From Cyclobacteriaceae bacterium (lineage in GTDB: Bacteria; Bacteroidota; Bacteroidia; Cytophagales; Cyclobacteriaceae): a DNA stretch of 39,242 nucleotides. Shown one piece after another: positions 21,763-30,112 of this stretch. The stretch lies in the NCBI GenBank assembly GCA_020436125.1, contig JAGQYK010000005.1:1-39242 (forward strand). Direction: 5' to 3'. Every line of letters begins with the position of its first letter. Within the stretch, counting starts at the first letter, position 1. The position numbers and the translations under genes are program-made. The notes under the pieces are model-generated. The model was not told where the DNA came from and did not search any database. It saw nothing but the letters and a program-made list of their open reading frames with translations.

Positions 21763-24700
21763 CCTCATCTTCTTTTCTTGCTTCTCCATTGGGTAGCGGA
21801 ATCTCACTGGCGTCTTTTTGGTTTTTCTCTCGGGCTGAATGCCAAAGATCCTTGATTTCATTAAAATTTTGTGTGTGCAACAAACTGACTCCAGTGGTAA
21901 CGGCACTTTGAGTACCTAGTGTATTGGTAAGCTGATTTACATTTGATCGACTGTACATTTTCACTTTGAATTTTCCATCTGGAGTTAATAAATAGTCCAC
22001 TGTCCAGTCTCCGGCTATGGATGAGATATTGTCTGCAGGGCGGTATTGATTAGAGAAACTACCATCTCGAGTAACCCTAAGTCGTCCATTGAGAAATGAA
22101 TAGGAGAGCCTAAGCTGGAAAGTATTAAAGGCCTCCTGATCCAATGTTCCCAAATCTAAATCTATTTCTAGGTTTTGATCTACCTGTGTAAGCCAGTAGC
22201 TGAGTTGGTTGGACAGAAGTTCGCTAACACTATTGTATAATGTACCACTTGTGCTAAAAGCATCAGGAGGTGAGAATTTTCGAAGAATAATTAGGCTGAA
22301 TACTTGCCGTTTTAGTTCTTGTTCATCAAGTCTGGACTTAAAGGATTCAAACACGAAGTTTAACTGTACTGTTCGTCCGTCACTAAGTAGAATATTTTCA
22401 GGCAGCTCCTGGGCATCCAGATCAAAATTTATTCTTGGGGACAACATAGGGCCTTCCAATTTTAATTCAACATAGGTTGGGTACTTTCTCCGCACTTGTG
22501 GGTTGCTAACAACCTCTTCTGATTGGTCATTTAGGATTGGACTTAGGGAAGCCATTTGCCTGTAATTTGCCGTTATGTCCATAGTTCCCTCATAGGGACT
22601 TCCATACCATGATATTCTGCTTCCGGGTTGTATATCGAATTCTTTGTTAATGATATCATATAGAGTGAAATTGTAGGCACCCTGAGTAAACTCGACAGCG
22701 CCAAACATGAAGAAATCACCTTTGGTATCTAACTGAAGTTTAATGTCTCCATTCCCACGACCTCTTATAATGTCACCAGATTTTATATCAAAAATAATTT
22801 CTGTGTAAGCATCAGGAGTAATGTCTAAATTGATATCCATCGAAATCCCAGAAGATTCAACCGTCCTTTTTTTCTTAATAATATCCTCATCCATCTCAAC
22901 AGCCAGCGAATCTGTAAAGGCTACAAAGTTGATGAAATCCTTCTTATCTACAGTTTCAACTGAACTCATCGGAATGTAGATTCTGGTATTTTTTTGTGTT
23001 TGTGCCGTTGCTGAAATCTTTAAGTTGGAAGAGGGACCAAAGAAATTAGCATTACCCGTTGCGTAGCCTTGTCCGTAGAATAGCGAGTTGTCTTTTGCTG
23101 TGGTATTTAGCAGTTGAAGATTTTGAAAAGAAGCATCTAAATTAAGACTGAATTCCTTGAAGCTTCTATGAGCAATAAACCCATCTAGTGTTCCTGGATT
23201 ATTGAATTTATCTGTCAGTTTGAAATTGTTAAAAACCAGCTGATTGGGAGTCATTCCAAACTCGCCAGTGAAGTTGTATAGAGTTTTGAGGTAGTTGATC
23301 ATAATTTGACCATTTTCGATTGAACCGTTGCCACTTATTTTGGGATCTGTAAATGATCCGGTAATCTGATATTTACCAGTGAGAGTGCCATTCATATTTG
23401 AAAATATTGTGGCTAAAAGCGGTTCAGCAATTTTAAGGTTTGCTTTTTCAAATTGTGCTGAAATTTGAAGTGGGTCTTCCATTCCGGGGTTATAGAAACC
23501 TTTTAAATCTACTGTTCTAACTTTAAGTCGATCAATGGAAAAATTGATATCAAATCGTTGATCTCTTTGATTCCAGATATTTATACCACTAATATCCCCA
23601 ATTAAGAATTCATTAATGGTGAAGCTATTGACAGTAAGATTATTTTGAATGTAGGGGTTATTATACAAGTCCCTTCCTTCCGCAGATCCAGTTAATGTAC
23701 CTGTGAATCGCTGATTGCTTATACTGTTTAAAAAGCTTAGATCAAGATTATTTACGTTGAGTAAGAGTGATTTACTGGAGTCTGGTGAGATGAAACCCTC
23801 AAGGAGTACATTTTGATCATCATTTTGAATGGCTAAATGATTTATTCTCCATTCATTGCCATTTAGTATTGTGTAATTGTCCTGACTTACCTGCCACGTT
23901 TCATTTAAAGCTTTGATGCTTGAAGGTAAAATCTTAATACGAGTGCTATCGTTGAGGAAGTCCACGGCAGCTTTTACTCTAGCATAATTCTCCCTTCCAC
24001 TTTGATCGATATCAATACCCACTTCAATATGATCAGTATTCCATATGGCCTCTACAAATAGATCCTTTGTATTGAAATTTTTGGATAGATTTTGTTGAGC
24101 TGAGTTGATGTTGAGCATCGCCAGTATATTGGTGCTGTCTCTAATCTTTGAGCCATTAAATTCGATTGTATTTTGAGTAAATATTTTTCCGTCATAGGTG
24201 ATAGAATCAATAGTGGAATAAGCATTAAGTATTGATGTATACCCATTTGAGAATTTTCCTTCTATTCTTGTGTTTTTTGAAAGCTGACTATTAATTCCAA
24301 CAACCTTGATAATTGGATTTATGTCTTTAAGAATTAGGTTGAAATTTGCATCATATTCTTGAGATTCTTTTGTTTTTGTGAGGTAATAGGTGTTCAACTC
24401 TGTTCGATCATTCTTTATGGTCAGGTAGAATTCCTTAAATAGTTTACTTAGGTCTGTGAATAGAGTAGAATAGTAGTATTCACCATGAAGGTTTATGTCT
24501 GCGAATGAGCTCCTAAGAAGTAAGCTTCTGCCTTTTGCTAACTTACTTGATGTGACCTGAATGGAGTCAATTTCCAATGACTCTTCTTTATATTTTACTT
24601 TGGTATTTTTTAAAAATGCGTTCCCAAAAATACTATCGATATTTAGTCCTTTAGAGTCAATGTCAACTACAGATTGAATAGAGAAATAATCTTTTGAAAA

Positions 24701-26323
24701 GCCGAGGTTATGTATCAAGGCGGTGTCTAGTCTGGCCTTCATTTTTACCAAATCAATATCCTTACGTAAATCAATAGATCCCTCCGCTTGAAATTTTAGA
24801 TTGGGGTCATTGATGGTAATACTTCCATTAAAAAACTGGGACTTGAACTGCGCATTAGTAACAATATTTTTGTAGTCATAATCTTTGACTTTGAGGTGTG
24901 AAATTTTCCCGTCTAATTGGAAGTCGGCAGACTCTTCAGTAAAACCTTTTCCGTCAATATGACCAGTCATTGATACAGTTCGTAATAGTGTTGTATCGGT
25001 GAGGTAGGTGCCAAGTTTAAAATCAGTTAATTGAATGTTTCCTTTGTATTGTGATAAGGCAGGATCCTCTGCATTAATTTTCAGGTTGACATCTGATTGT
25101 ATTTGACCAAAATTTCCATTGAAAGTTCCGTTGGCTACAAAGTCATTAACGAATCCGGTAAAATTTCCAAGTAGCTGAAATTCGCCCAATGGCTGTAGTC
25201 TTGAAAATGTTTTTGGTGGAAATAGGAATTTTAAATCCCTAATATCAACATTACTTTTTTTTAAGCTCATATTTATAAATGTTTCATTGATCCTTGGTAA
25301 CCCATCCATGTTTAGGTTTCCAGTGAGTGTAGAATTGCCCAGATTTAAGGCTAGATTCCTGACAAAGAATTTATTTACTTTTCCCGTGAAATAGCCACTT
25401 AAAATGATCTTCTCATTTATTTTATTAATACCAGGCGCAAACATTGCTAAATCTTGTGGGTCAATTGTCGTGTTCCTGATACTTGATTGGATATGGACTT
25501 GATTATTAAAATCGTTAAGGTCTTTTAAACTACTGTAAGTAAATATGATTGTGTCTTGTATATGACTATTGCCTGCATCCAAATTTAGATTGAGAAATTC
25601 CATCGAACTTTGAGATATCCGGAAGAATGTACTTATCTGTTTTACTTTAAATTGAGTTTGCTCATCGATAGCTGAAAGTGAGTTAATCCTGAATTGAATC
25701 GTATCGCCAATGACTTTGAAATTTTGAATGAGCCCATCATTGAGGGCTACATTAAAATGGTGGTAGTCAAATTTTGGAGCAAGAGAGTCACTACTTTGAT
25801 CGTTATAGCTGAATGCTGACTTATTGATTACGATTTCTCCTATGTTCACTTTAGCGGAAGCCTTCTTTTTGTTTTTCTTAGGTGGAGCTAATCTTCTAAT
25901 GAAAATATTGATATTCAAATCCTCTGTTGAATCATTTTCAGTAATCTTGATTAAGTTGACTTTAGTACCATTCAGTGTGGCGGCATCAATGTTAATGTTA
26001 CTATCAACTAGCAGTGAACTTATCCTGAAATTTACTTTCACTCTGTTGGCATCGATCATTACATTGTTTTCTGGATCGATAATCAGGAGATTTCCTATTT
26101 CAAAGCGATCATACCAGATTAGATGAACTGAACCAAACGTTGTTTTAAAGCCAGAGACATTGGAAAGACGTTCGGTATAGTGCTGAAGTATCGTTTTTTG
26201 AACTGGCGGAATCTGTAATATTCCAAAGCCGACAAGAAAAAAAGCTAATAGGAAGTACAGGCTATATAAGATAATTTTCTTTAGCCATAAAAGAATCCGA
26301 TTTTTGATAACTTGCAGGTTCAT
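21749..26323 (-). CDS. tamB: TamB-like translocation/assembly module protein (DUF490)
   Basis: A very large inner-membrane-anchored protein (1524 residues) whose periplasmic beta-rich body bridges to the outer membrane. TamB works with the BamA-like TamA in outer-membrane protein assembly, and AsmA-like relatives move phospholipids. One N-terminal transmembrane helix (about 14-38, KIILYSLYFLLAFFLVGFG) is followed by a long run of repeating beta strands such as GNLNMDG and GKYQITGSFTDPKISGNGSI. The conserved C-terminal DUF490 domain (about 1060-1480) contains TDPKISGNG-like and YEGTMDITANYRQ elements, and ends with a charged tail. The size matches Bacteroidota homologues (about 1450-1700). It is divergent from tsaD with only 10 bp between start codons, and its 3' end overlaps the DUF2279-like gene. 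Confidence 0.92.
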   Translation of the reverse strand: MNLQVIKNRILLWLKKIILYSLYFLLAFFLVGFGILQIPPVQKTILQHYTERLSNVSGFKTTFGSVHLIWYDRFEIGNLLIIDPENNVMIDANRVKVNFRISSLLVDSNINIDAATLNGTKVNLIKITENDSTEDLNINIFIRRLAPPKKNKKKASAKVNIGEIVINKSAFSYNDQSSDSLAPKFDYHHFNVALNDGLIQNFKVIGDTIQFRINSLSAIDEQTQFKVKQISTFFRISQSSMEFLNLNLDAGNSHIQDTIIFTYSSLKDLNDFNNQVHIQSSIRNTTIDPQDLAMFAPGINKINEKIILSGYFTGKVNKFFVRNLALNLGNSTLTGNLNMDGLPRINETFINMSLKKSNVDIRDLKFLFPPKTFSRLQPLGEFQLLGNFTGFVNDFVANGTFNGNFGQIQSDVNLKINAEDPALSQYKGNIQLTDFKLGTYLTDTTLLRTVSMTGHIDGKGFTEESADFQLDGKISHLKVKDYDYKNIVTNAQFKSQFFNGSITINDPNLKFQAEGSIDLRKDIDLVKMKARLDTALIHNLGFSKDYFSIQSVVDIDSKGLNIDSIFGNAFLKNTKVKYKEESLEIDSIQVTSSKLAKGRSLLLRSSFADINLHGEYYYSTLFTDLSKLFKEFYLTIKNDRTELNTYYLTKTKESQEYDANFNLILKDINPIIKVVGINSQLSKNTRIEGKFSNGYTSILNAYSTIDSITYDGKIFTQNTIEFNGSKIRDSTNILAMLNINSAQQNLSKNFNTKDLFVEAIWNTDHIEVGIDIDQSGRENYARVKAAVDFLNDSTRIKILPSSIKALNETWQVSQDNYTILNGNEWRINHLAIQNDDQNVLLEGFISPDSSKSLLLNVNNLDLSFLNSISNQRFTGTLTGSAEGRDLYNNPYIQNNLTVNSFTINEFLIGDISGINIWNQRDQRFDINFSIDRLKVRTVDLKGFYNPGMEDPLQISAQFEKANLKIAEPLLATIFSNMNGTLTGKYQITGSFTDPKISGNGSIENGQIMINYLKTLYNFTGEFGMTPNQLVFNNFKLTDKFNNPGTLDGFIAHRSFKEFSLNLDASFQNLQLLNTTAKDNSLFYGQGYATGNANFFGPSSNLKISATAQTQKNTRIYIPMSSVETVDKKDFINFVAFTDSLAVEMDEDIIKKKRTVESSGISMDINLDITPDAYTEIIFDIKSGDIIRGRGNGDIKLQLDTKGDFFMFGAVEFTQGAYNFTLYDIINKEFDIQPGSRISWYGSPYEGTMDITANYRQMASLSPILNDQSEEVVSNPQVRRKYPTYVELKLEGPMLSPRINFDLDAQELPENILLSDGRTVQLNFVFESFKSRLDEQELKRQVFSLIILRKFSPPDAFSTSGTLYNSVSELLSNQLSYWLTQVDQNLEIDLDLGTLDQEAFNTFQLRLSYSFLNGRLRVTRDGSFSNQYRPADNISSIAGDWTVDYLLTPDGKFKVKMYSRSNVNQLTNTLGTQSAVTTGVSLLHTQNFNEIKDLWHSAREKNQKDASEIPLPNGEARKEDEDGGK

Positions 26324-26333
26324 TCAATCTATA

Positions 26334-27347
26334 ATGGACCCCAAAATTCTTGCCATAGAGTCATCTTGTGATGAGACTTCTGCCTCTGTAATAAGCAACG
26401 GCAAGGTACTTAATAATGTTATAGCCTCGCAATCGGTTCATCATAAATATGGAGGGGTAGTTCCTGAGTTGGCAAGTCGCGCCCATCAAAAAAATATTGT
26501 TCATATAATCAACGAAACACTGACATCATCTGGTATAAACAAGACTGAGTTAGATGCGATAGCCTTTACAAAAGGCCCAGGGTTATTAGGTGCCCTTCTC
26601 GTTGGGGTATCATTTGCCAAATCCATGGCGCTAGCGTTAAATATTCCTCTTATTGAGGTTAATCATATGCAGGCTCATGTACTTTCTCATTTTATTGAGG
26701 AGCCTAAACCTGAGTTTCCATTTCTTTGCCTCACGGTAAGTGGTGGACATACTCAAATTGTCCTGGTCAGGGATTATCTGAACCTAACGGTAATTGGCGA
26801 AACTCACGATGATGCGGTGGGGGAAGCATTTGATAAGGCTGCCAAAATAATGGGGCTCCCTTATCCTGGAGGGCCAATGATTGATAAGTTGGCTAAAGAA
26901 GGTAACCCAGATGCTTTTCAGTTCCCAGTAACAAGTATGCCTTCATTGGATTTTTCATTTAGTGGTATAAAGACGGCCTTTCTCTATTTTATAAGAGATG
27001 AAGTAGCTAAAAACCCTTTGTTTATTGAGTCCAGGAAAAATGATATCTGTGCAAGTATTCAAAAACACTTGGTTAATATGCTTCTTGATAAGTTGGAAAA
27101 GGCAAGCAATCAAACAAACATTAAACAAATTGCAATTGCAGGAGGAGTCTCTGCAAATTCTGGATTGAGGGATGGTTTAAGAAAGAAAGGAGAACAATTG
27201 GGTTGGACAACTTTTATTCCGGATTTTCAATATTGCACAGATAACGCAGCTATGGTGGCAATAGTGGCCCATTACAAATACAAAAAGGAAATATTTAGTA
27301 ATTTGAGTGTTTCACCAATGGCAAGAATGCCATTAGATGTAAAATGA
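26334..27347 (+). CDS. tsaD: tRNA N6-adenosine threonylcarbamoyltransferase
   Basis: TsaD transfers the threonylcarbamoyl group to A37 of ANN-reading tRNAs, working with TsaB, TsaC and TsaE. Kae1/ASKHA-fold motifs are visible: ILAIESSCDETSAS at the N-terminus, NHMQAHVLSH with the two metal-binding His residues, TVSGGHTQIVLV, and GGVSANSGLRDGL. The length is 337 residues from the ATG at 26334. A TTG ten codons earlier (26304) is open but would overlap the divergent tamB start, and family members begin at this ATG. It heads a five-gene run and overlaps the thioesterase gene by 4 bp (ATGA). Confidence 0.96.
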   Translation: MDPKILAIESSCDETSASVISNGKVLNNVIASQSVHHKYGGVVPELASRAHQKNIVHIINETLTSSGINKTELDAIAFTKGPGLLGALLVGVSFAKSMALALNIPLIEVNHMQAHVLSHFIEEPKPEFPFLCLTVSGGHTQIVLVRDYLNLTVIGETHDDAVGEAFDKAAKIMGLPYPGGPMIDKLAKEGNPDAFQFPVTSMPSLDFSFSGIKTAFLYFIRDEVAKNPLFIESRKNDICASIQKHLVNMLLDKLEKASNQTNIKQIAIAGGVSANSGLRDGLRKKGEQLGWTTFIPDFQYCTDNAAMVAIVAHYKYKKEIFSNLSVSPMARMPLDVK

Positions 27348-27736
27348 AAAATTTACCCCAAATAGGTGATGTTCGGATTTACAAAAAGAGGATAGAAGAA
27401 GCTGACGTTGCTGCTTTTAATGGTGAGGTATTACATACTGTTTACTCCACTTTTGCAATGGCAAGGGATATGGAGTGGTCATCCAGACTTTTTTTTCTAG
27501 AGATGAAAGAGCACGATGAGGAGGGAGTGGGAACGCACTTAAGTATTGATCATTTGGCACCAGCTTTTGTAGGAGAAGAGTTAGTAATCTTGGCTAAGGT
27601 TATTAGCTTAACTGGAAATGAATTGATTTGTGATATTGAAGTTAAAGTAGGGGAGAGAGTAGTAGCCAAAGGAAAAACAGGCCAGAGGATGCTAAAAAAG
27701 GATAGGCTTAATAAGCTTTTTATCAAGAATAATTAG
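27344..27736 (+). CDS. Hotdog-fold thioesterase (FlK-like)
   Basis: A 130-residue single-domain hotdog protein. The segment LHTVYSTFAMARDMEWSSRL resembles the catalytic region of fluoroacetyl-CoA thioesterase (FlK) and relatives, where a Ser/Thr and a Glu act together. The following THLSIDHLAPAFVGEEL carries the conserved His and the sheet-opening Pro-Ala-x-x-G. The substrate is probably an acyl-CoA, but fluoroacetyl-CoA is not implied. Its start overlaps the tsaD stop by 4 bp, and smpB begins 2 bp after its end, so all three are co-translated. No functional link to the translation-quality genes is obvious. Confidence 0.78.
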   Translation: MKNLPQIGDVRIYKKRIEEADVAAFNGEVLHTVYSTFAMARDMEWSSRLFFLEMKEHDEEGVGTHLSIDHLAPAFVGEELVILAKVISLTGNELICDIEVKVGERVVAKGKTGQRMLKKDRLNKLFIKNN

Positions 27737-27738
27737 GT

Positions 27739-28203
27739 ATGGTGAAGCAGCGATTTTCAAATGATATAAATATAAAAAACCGACAAGCTGGTTATCGGTA
27801 CGAATTACTGGATAAGTATATTGCAGGGATGGTATTGAAGGGTACAGAAATTAAATCCATTCGAGAGGGCAAAGCCAGTCTTCAGGAAGGTCACTGTTAT
27901 TTTAACAATGGCGAGTTGTTCATTAAAGGAATTAATATCAACCCATATGATCAGGGAACGCACTATAACCATGAAGCTGCGCGTGAAAGAAAACTTTTGT
28001 TAAAACGCGCTGAGTTGAGAAGGTTGGAAGCTAAGTCAGAGGAGAAAGGTTTGACCATTGTTCCTCTACGTCTATTTATTAATGATCGTGGTTTTGCGAA
28101 ATTAGAAATATCTCTGGCGAAGGGGAAAAAGACTCATGACAAACGAGAAAATATTAAGGAGAAGGATTTGAAAAGAGAGCTTGCAAGGGTAAAGTTTAAG
28201 TAA
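27739..28203 (+). CDS. smpB: SsrA-binding protein SmpB
   Basis: SmpB binds tmRNA and carries it to stalled ribosomes for trans-translation. Family signatures are all present: NRQAGYRYELLDKYIAGMVL, the LKGTEIKSIR turn, GTHYNHEAARERKLLL and the basic GKKTHDKRE C-terminal motif followed by a KRE-rich tail that enters the decoding centre. At 154 residues it has the usual size. The start ATG is 2 bp after the thioesterase stop. The tmRNA gene itself is not in this window. Confidence 0.97.
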   Translation: MVKQRFSNDINIKNRQAGYRYELLDKYIAGMVLKGTEIKSIREGKASLQEGHCYFNNGELFIKGININPYDQGTHYNHEAARERKLLLKRAELRRLEAKSEEKGLTIVPLRLFINDRGFAKLEISLAKGKKTHDKRENIKEKDLKRELARVKFK

Positions 28204-28213
28204 CAACAAATTG

Positions 28214-29008
28214 ATGGACGTTAGAAGTTTCGGAGTAAGTCGTCTTGCATTAGTACCTGTAAGAAAGGAACCTGATAATAGATCGGAGCAAACAACTCAA
28301 TTATTGTTTGGGGATCACTATGAGATAATGGATTCGTCAAGTGACAAAAACTGGTTTTTTATAAAAATCTTTTTTGACAGCTACGAGGGTTGGATTGATG
28401 CAAAGCAACACCATGCAATTACACCTGACTACTTTGAACAAATCAATCATGCCAACTTTAAAATCACTACAGATATTGCGTCTGGTATTTTATATAAAAA
28501 GAACCCACTTACTATTCTTATTGGAAGCATTGTCCCTATTTCTAATTCAGAGTTGTTCAAGATGGAAGAACAGTTCGCGTTCAATGGTGAAGCCAAAAGC
28601 CTTGGGCAGAAACGGGAGTTTGAGTTTCTAAGCACCATTGCAACGAAGTATCTGCATGCTCCCTACCAGTGGGGAGGTAAAAGTCCTTTTGGAATTGATT
28701 GTTCAGGGTTCACACAAATGGTGTATAAAATTTGTGGCTATTCAGTTGCTCGTGATGCTAACCAGCAGGCTTTGTGCGGTAGAGGTGTTGCAGGAATAGA
28801 TGATAGCTTACCTGGTGATCTTGCATTCTTTTATAACAAAAGTGGCACCATTGGCCATGTTGGCATCTTGCTAGAGGACCATAGAATTATTCATGCATCC
28901 GGCAAAGTAAGGGTTGATCAACTCATAGAAGAGGGAATTGTTGATGTGGAAAGTAAAGTAATCACCCATTCGTTAGCCGGTATCAGGCGCATAATTACAA
29001 GCAATTAG
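28214..29008 (+). CDS. NlpC/P60 family cell-wall peptidase with SH3-like domains
   Basis: A C40 cysteine peptidase of 264 residues that would cut gamma-D-glutamyl-meso-diaminopimelate bonds in peptidoglycan. The N-terminal half (about 1-140) is beta-rich and resembles bacterial SH3 repeats (VPVRKEPDNRSEQTTQLLFG, and EGWIDAKQH at the end of the first repeat). The catalytic domain follows: Cys in GIDCSGFTQMVYK (about 171), first His in GHVGILLED and a second polar residue in IIHASGKVRV. The expected SPFGIDCSG lead is intact, so it should be active. No signal peptide is visible, which is unusual for a periplasmic hydrolase and is the same in Bacteroidota homologues I know. A TTG one codon earlier is in frame but the ATG at 28214 is preferred. 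Confidence 0.88.
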   Translation: MDVRSFGVSRLALVPVRKEPDNRSEQTTQLLFGDHYEIMDSSSDKNWFFIKIFFDSYEGWIDAKQHHAITPDYFEQINHANFKITTDIASGILYKKNPLTILIGSIVPISNSELFKMEEQFAFNGEAKSLGQKREFEFLSTIATKYLHAPYQWGGKSPFGIDCSGFTQMVYKICGYSVARDANQQALCGRGVAGIDDSLPGDLAFFYNKSGTIGHVGILLEDHRIIHASGKVRVDQLIEEGIVDVESKVITHSLAGIRRIITSN

Positions 29009-29073
29009 ATAGCTTAACCCTGCTTATTCCTCTGTTCTTGTTAAAAACGAGGAATCGGGCTATCTTTCATATC

Positions 29074-29568
29074 ATGAATAATAGGGTGCTTGTATTAAAT
29101 CAGGATTTTAGCCCGCTTATGGTCTGTTCAGTACAGCGCGCTTTTATCTTGGTATACCTTAATAAAAGCGAGTTGATTCGCCCTGCCAATGGACATAAGC
29201 TGAGAACTGTTACCCATAGTTTTGCCATGCCGTCTGTTATTCGACTCAACCGTTATGTGCGAGCTCCTTATAAAGGTGTTAATCTAACCCGTCAAAATGT
29301 TTTTAGGAGGGATAACAATGAATGTCAATATTGTGGCACTCGTAAAGACCTGACGTTGGATCACGTTATCCCCAGTTCGAAGGGTGGCCCTCATTCATGG
29401 CTTAACTTAGTTACAGCTTGCAAAAGGTGTAATGCCAAAAAGGGCAACTACACCCCAGAGCAAGCTGGGATGCAACTTATTCGAAAGCCTTACAAACCAT
29501 CTTACTCTCTATTCCTGCGAGACAACAGCGGGTTGGGAAATGAATGGGATGAGTATTTGGTGAGGTAG
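29074..29568 (+). CDS. HNH endonuclease domain protein
   Basis: A 165-residue protein with a zinc-finger HNH motif. The first zinc pair is CQYCG, followed by the catalytic LDHVIPSSKGG (Asp-His) and the NLVTACKRCNAKKG segment, which holds the Asn and second zinc pair C-x-x-C. The N-terminus begins MNNRVLVLNQDFSPLMVCS, a conserved lead-in in Bacteroidota and cyanobacterial homologues, so I chose the ATG at 29074. A TTG at 29038 is also in frame, but adds 12 residues not typical of the family. Such solo HNH proteins are often kept in core genomes with no known partner. It is 65 bp after the peptidase gene. Confidence 0.88.
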   Translation: MNNRVLVLNQDFSPLMVCSVQRAFILVYLNKSELIRPANGHKLRTVTHSFAMPSVIRLNRYVRAPYKGVNLTRQNVFRRDNNECQYCGTRKDLTLDHVIPSSKGGPHSWLNLVTACKRCNAKKGNYTPEQAGMQLIRKPYKPSYSLFLRDNSGLGNEWDEYLVR

Positions 29569-29806
29569 TTAAGACATACCCCCTATGTGCATGGTAAATT
29601 TTTATCTGCACATCTCCCACTTAAGCGACAATCACTCTAAACGATTAGGAATATTATTTCGTTAAAAGATTATTATTGAGTTTTTAATTTGTTAAAAGTT
29701 CACTTTGATTATTGCTTTATAGGCAAAAAAATATTTTTGCTGCCTAAATATTTTGTTGCGAGTCGAGATGATGATTTATTCATCCAAAAAAGTATACATA
29801 AAACTA

Positions 29807-29829
29807 AAGTGGGTAATAATTACTCACTT
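29807..29829. promoter_or_regulatory. 23-bp operator-like palindrome upstream of susC
   Basis: Arms AAGTG-G-GTAAT and ATTAC-T-CACTT flank a central A. Every pair matches except the one G/T position in each arm. It lies about 300 bp ahead of susC and includes one of the seven AGTGG copies. A symmetrical site this long, away from any T-run, looks more like a protein-binding operator than a terminator. Confidence 0.5.
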
Positions 29830-30059
29830 ATGTGGACCGACTAAATTTTTATTGGGTTTTCGCAATTTACGTTATCAAAAATTAAGGTAGTAACCCTAAA
29901 ATGTTGTTACCACTCATCGCGAACAAAATTTTATTCTTTAAAAATCAATTAACTCAACTCTTAATTTTTTTGATTACTTAAGTGGTCTCCACTAACCAGC
30001 GACTTCTTACCACTGAAATAAAAAAACAAACTCCACTCTGTTCAACTCAGTTAACTGTT

Positions 30060-30085
30060 AATGGTGAATGTGTAAGTTCGCCATT
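30060..30085 (+). promoter_or_regulatory. Leader hairpin upstream of susC
   Basis: AATGGTGAA can pair with TTCGCCATT (9 bp with one U-G) around an 8-nt loop, ending 27 nt before the first ATG. It is followed by AAAATAATC and not a T-run, so it is more likely a translation or RNA-stability element than a terminator. Confidence 0.4.
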
Positions 30086-30095
30086 GAAAATAATC

Positions 30096-30111
30096 AGTTA
30101 AACTTTTAACT
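30096..30111 (+). repeat. Inverted repeat touching the susC start codon
   Basis: AGTTAAA and TTTAACT are exact reverse complements with CT between them; the repeat ends one base before the ATG at 30113. If folded in RNA it would sit in the ribosome-binding region. The 2-nt loop is too tight to be fully formed, so at most five or six pairs are likely. Confidence 0.4.
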
Positions 30112-30112
30112 A

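Larger units (their letters stand above)
29569..30112 (+). promoter_or_regulatory. Long AT-rich leader/promoter region ahead of susC
   Basis: This 544-bp stretch has no convincing gene; the longest open frame from an ATG (near 29768) is about 40 codons and looks random. It does contain repeats. The pentamer CCACT or its complement AGTGG occurs seven times (29617, 29808, 29910, 29981, 29989, 30010 and 30033). There is also an AT-rich hairpin at 29721-29745 (GCAAAAA paired with TTTTTGC), a 23-bp operator-like palindrome and two structures next to the start codon, listed separately. I find no TTTG/TAnnTTTG promoter with proper spacing. Confidence 0.5.

Noticed and set aside
26304-26333. TTG start for TsaD, adding ten residues
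   Set aside because: It would overlap the divergent tamB start; the ATG at 26334 gives the standard N-terminus.
29732-29739. TATTTTTG as the susC promoter
   Set aside because: The nearest TTTG is 24 bp upstream, too far, and the element lies inside an AT-rich hairpin.
29768-29890. Possible small protein of about 40 codons ahead of susC
   Set aside because: It has no promoter, no recognisable motif and a composition like the surrounding AT-rich DNA.
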